Assembly: GCA_021818645.1 (NCBI GenBank)
Contig: JAKATS010000293.1
Coordinates: 1 to 6,425 of the forward strand
Length of the DNA stretch: 6,425 nucleotides
Direction: 5' to 3'
From: Acidobacteriota bacterium
GTDB taxonomy: Bacteria > Acidobacteriota > Terriglobia > Terriglobales > SCQP01
Numbering within the stretch: position 1 is the first letter of the stretch; every line of letters starts with the position of its first letter. The position numbers were made by a program, and so were the translations under genes. Below are positions 5,128-6,425 of the stretch, one piece after another. Below the pieces are notes generated by a model. It did not search any database, had not been told where the DNA came from, and worked only from the letters and a program-made list of their open reading frames with translations.

Positions 5128-6425
5128 ATCTCAACGTCTGTCTTTACCCGGCAAACTGCTGGCGCGTCTGGGCCTTATCGCGGCGCTGGTCTCGCTGCCC
5201 ATCCTGGCAGTCACCACCGTGTTCTGGCGCACCGCCAGCTTCCGCCAGTTTCTGCACGGCAACCTGCGCGGCCTATCGCTCAGCCGCGAAGGGCGGCTGA
5301 GGCTGGCGCCCCGGCTGCAGCGGGTGTTTCACAGCCAGCAGGCGATCATCTGGAGTCTGGCCGCCGATGCGCGGGGCGATGTCTTTCTCGGCACCGGTCA
5401 TGCCGGGCGCATCTATCGCCTGACTCCCGCCGATCTGCGTTCTTCCACGCCCACGCCGCCGGAGCGCGCGGTCTGGTTTACCGCGCCGCAGCCGGAAATC
5501 TTTGCCCTCGCGGTCGGCCCCGACGGCGCGCTCTATGCCGGCAGCTCGCCGCGCGGCAAAATCTACCGCATCAATGCCCGCGGCCAGGCTTCGGTGTATT
5601 TCAATCCCCACGCCCGTTATATCTGGTCGCTGGCTTTTTCCGGACACACGCTGTATGCCGGCACCGGCGACCGGGGTGAGATATATAAAATCACCGGCCG
5701 CAACCAGGGGCATAAATTTTTTGCGACCCGCCAGGCCCAGGTGATGACGCTGGCCGTGGCGCCGGATGGCGATCTGCTGGCCGGCAGCTCGCCGGGCGGG
5801 CTGATTTTCCGCATCACGCCGGCCGGGCGGGGATTTGTGCTGTACAACGCGCCGCTCGAAGAAATTCACCAGCTCGCGGTGAGCCCAAGCGGCGCCATTT
5901 ACGCTTCCGCCCAAGGCGCGGCCCCGGCCGTGATGCCCAGCTTTGAAAGCACCCCGGCCAGCTTGCCGGTCCTGCTGCCCGGTGGGACGGTTTCGGTCAC
6001 CGTGCATGCCTCGTCCGGTCATCCGCTGCATCGCACGGCTACGGCGGCCAAAAAATCTGAGCCCGCAACCGCGGCGCCGGCCATGCCCGAGCTTTCGCCC
6101 GCCTTCAGCCTGGCCGGCATGCGCAGCGCACTCTATCGCATCAGCCCCGATGCCGGTGTGGATACCGTCTGGAGTTCCCGCACGCAGGATGCGGATGGCC
6201 TGCTGCCCACCGCCGGCGGCCTGCTGTTTTCCACCGACCGTCGCGGCCGCATTTACCGCCTGCGCGCCGGCGGTGAATCCACCATTCTGGCGCAGACCAA
6301 CCAGCAGGAAACCACCCGCCTGTTGCAAGTCGGCCATCAGGTTTTTGCCACCACCGCCAACCTCGGGGACCTGTATCGGCTGGGCGCCCGGCGCGCGGCC
6401 ACCGGAACCTATATTCCCCCGCACT
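5117..6425 (+). CDS. Membrane-anchored beta-propeller repeat protein, C-terminus beyond the right edge
   Basis: The 436 complete codons in the window start with an N-terminal hydrophobic segment at about 14-36 (LLARLGLIAALVSLPILAV), an uncleaved anchor or signal. A repeated blade unit follows, roughly (L/V)(Y/F)xGxxxxGxI(Y/F)(R/K)(I/L): at 89-102 VFLGTGHAGRIYRL, 139-152 LYAGSSPRGKIYRI, 179-192 LYAGTGDRGEIYKI, 220-233 LLAGSSPGGLIFRI and 369-382 LLFSTDRRGRIYRL, with a weaker copy at 409-422. Each is preceded by a strand such as IWSLAADARGD or IFALAVGPDG. This is the pattern of WD40/NHL/SMP-30-like propellers, which usually act as binding platforms. The blade starting at 250 is interrupted by a Pro/Ala-rich stretch (about 267-336). 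The ATG overlaps the S55 stop by 11 bases without a good Shine-Dalgarno, so translation is probably coupled. No catalytic residues can be assigned and the exact family is not known to me. Confidence 0.85.
   Translation, partial: MAIKSQRLSLPGKLLARLGLIAALVSLPILAVTTVFWRTASFRQFLHGNLRGLSLSREGRLRLAPRLQRVFHSQQAIIWSLAADARGDVFLGTGHAGRIYRLTPADLRSSTPTPPERAVWFTAPQPEIFALAVGPDGALYAGSSPRGKIYRINARGQASVYFNPHARYIWSLAFSGHTLYAGTGDRGEIYKITGRNQGHKFFATRQAQVMTLAVAPDGDLLAGSSPGGLIFRITPAGRGFVLYNAPLEEIHQLAVSPSGAIYASAQGAAPAVMPSFESTPASLPVLLPGGTVSVTVHASSGHPLHRTATAAKKSEPATAAPAMPELSPAFSLAGMRSALYRISPDAGVDTVWSSRTQDADGLLPTAGGLLFSTDRRGRIYRLRAGGESTILAQTNQQETTRLLQVGHQVFATTANLGDLYRLGARRAATGTYIPPH

Noticed and set aside
5273..6424. 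Long minus-strand open frame antisense to the propeller gene
   Set aside because: It has low-complexity Gly/Arg/Ala/Gln composition and no family motif, and it lies opposite a frame with clear blade repeats. Long antisense open frames are expected in GC-rich coding DNA.

Overview
The window is GC-rich, densely coded DNA from a Gram-negative bacterium. The best guess is an acidobacterium. That rests on an outer-membrane LptD protein together with a SpoIVB-type S55 protease-like protein in a genome with no visible sporulation context, followed by a blade-repeat propeller protein and an RDD protein with a zinc-ribbon N-terminus. I know this mix mainly from Acidobacteria. It is an inference from family knowledge and was not checked by any search. 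No rRNA, tRNA, mobile element, CRISPR array or phage gene is visible.

Layout from left to right. (1) Positions 1-1238, minus strand: the N-terminal 412 codons of lptD, which continues past the left edge. (2) Positions 1239-1545: a divergent intergenic region with two perfect inverted repeats. (3) Positions 1546-2742, plus strand: an RDD-family membrane protein with an N-terminal four-cysteine cluster and a long acidic, probably disordered linker. (4) Positions 2764-3039, minus strand and convergent with the RDD gene: a 91-residue membrane-anchored protein with four cysteines in its exported part. (5) Positions 3040-3240: a divergent intergenic region with a good sigma-70-like promoter, a 5' UTR hairpin and a Shine-Dalgarno sequence. 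(6) Positions 3241-5127, plus strand: a secreted SpoIVB/S55-like protein. (7) Positions 5117-6425, plus strand, overlapping the previous stop by 11 bases: a membrane-anchored beta-propeller protein that runs off the right edge.

Nearly every product is predicted to be in or beyond the inner membrane, so this is a cell-envelope neighbourhood. LptD places lipopolysaccharide in the outer membrane. The S55-like protein and the propeller protein look like one operon, with a protease-like periplasmic protein and a tethered repeat platform, and no assigned function. The most interesting observations are the reversed order of the two S55 catalytic-type motifs, the overlap of that gene with the propeller gene, a roughly 70-residue insertion inside one propeller blade, and the small four-cysteine protein.
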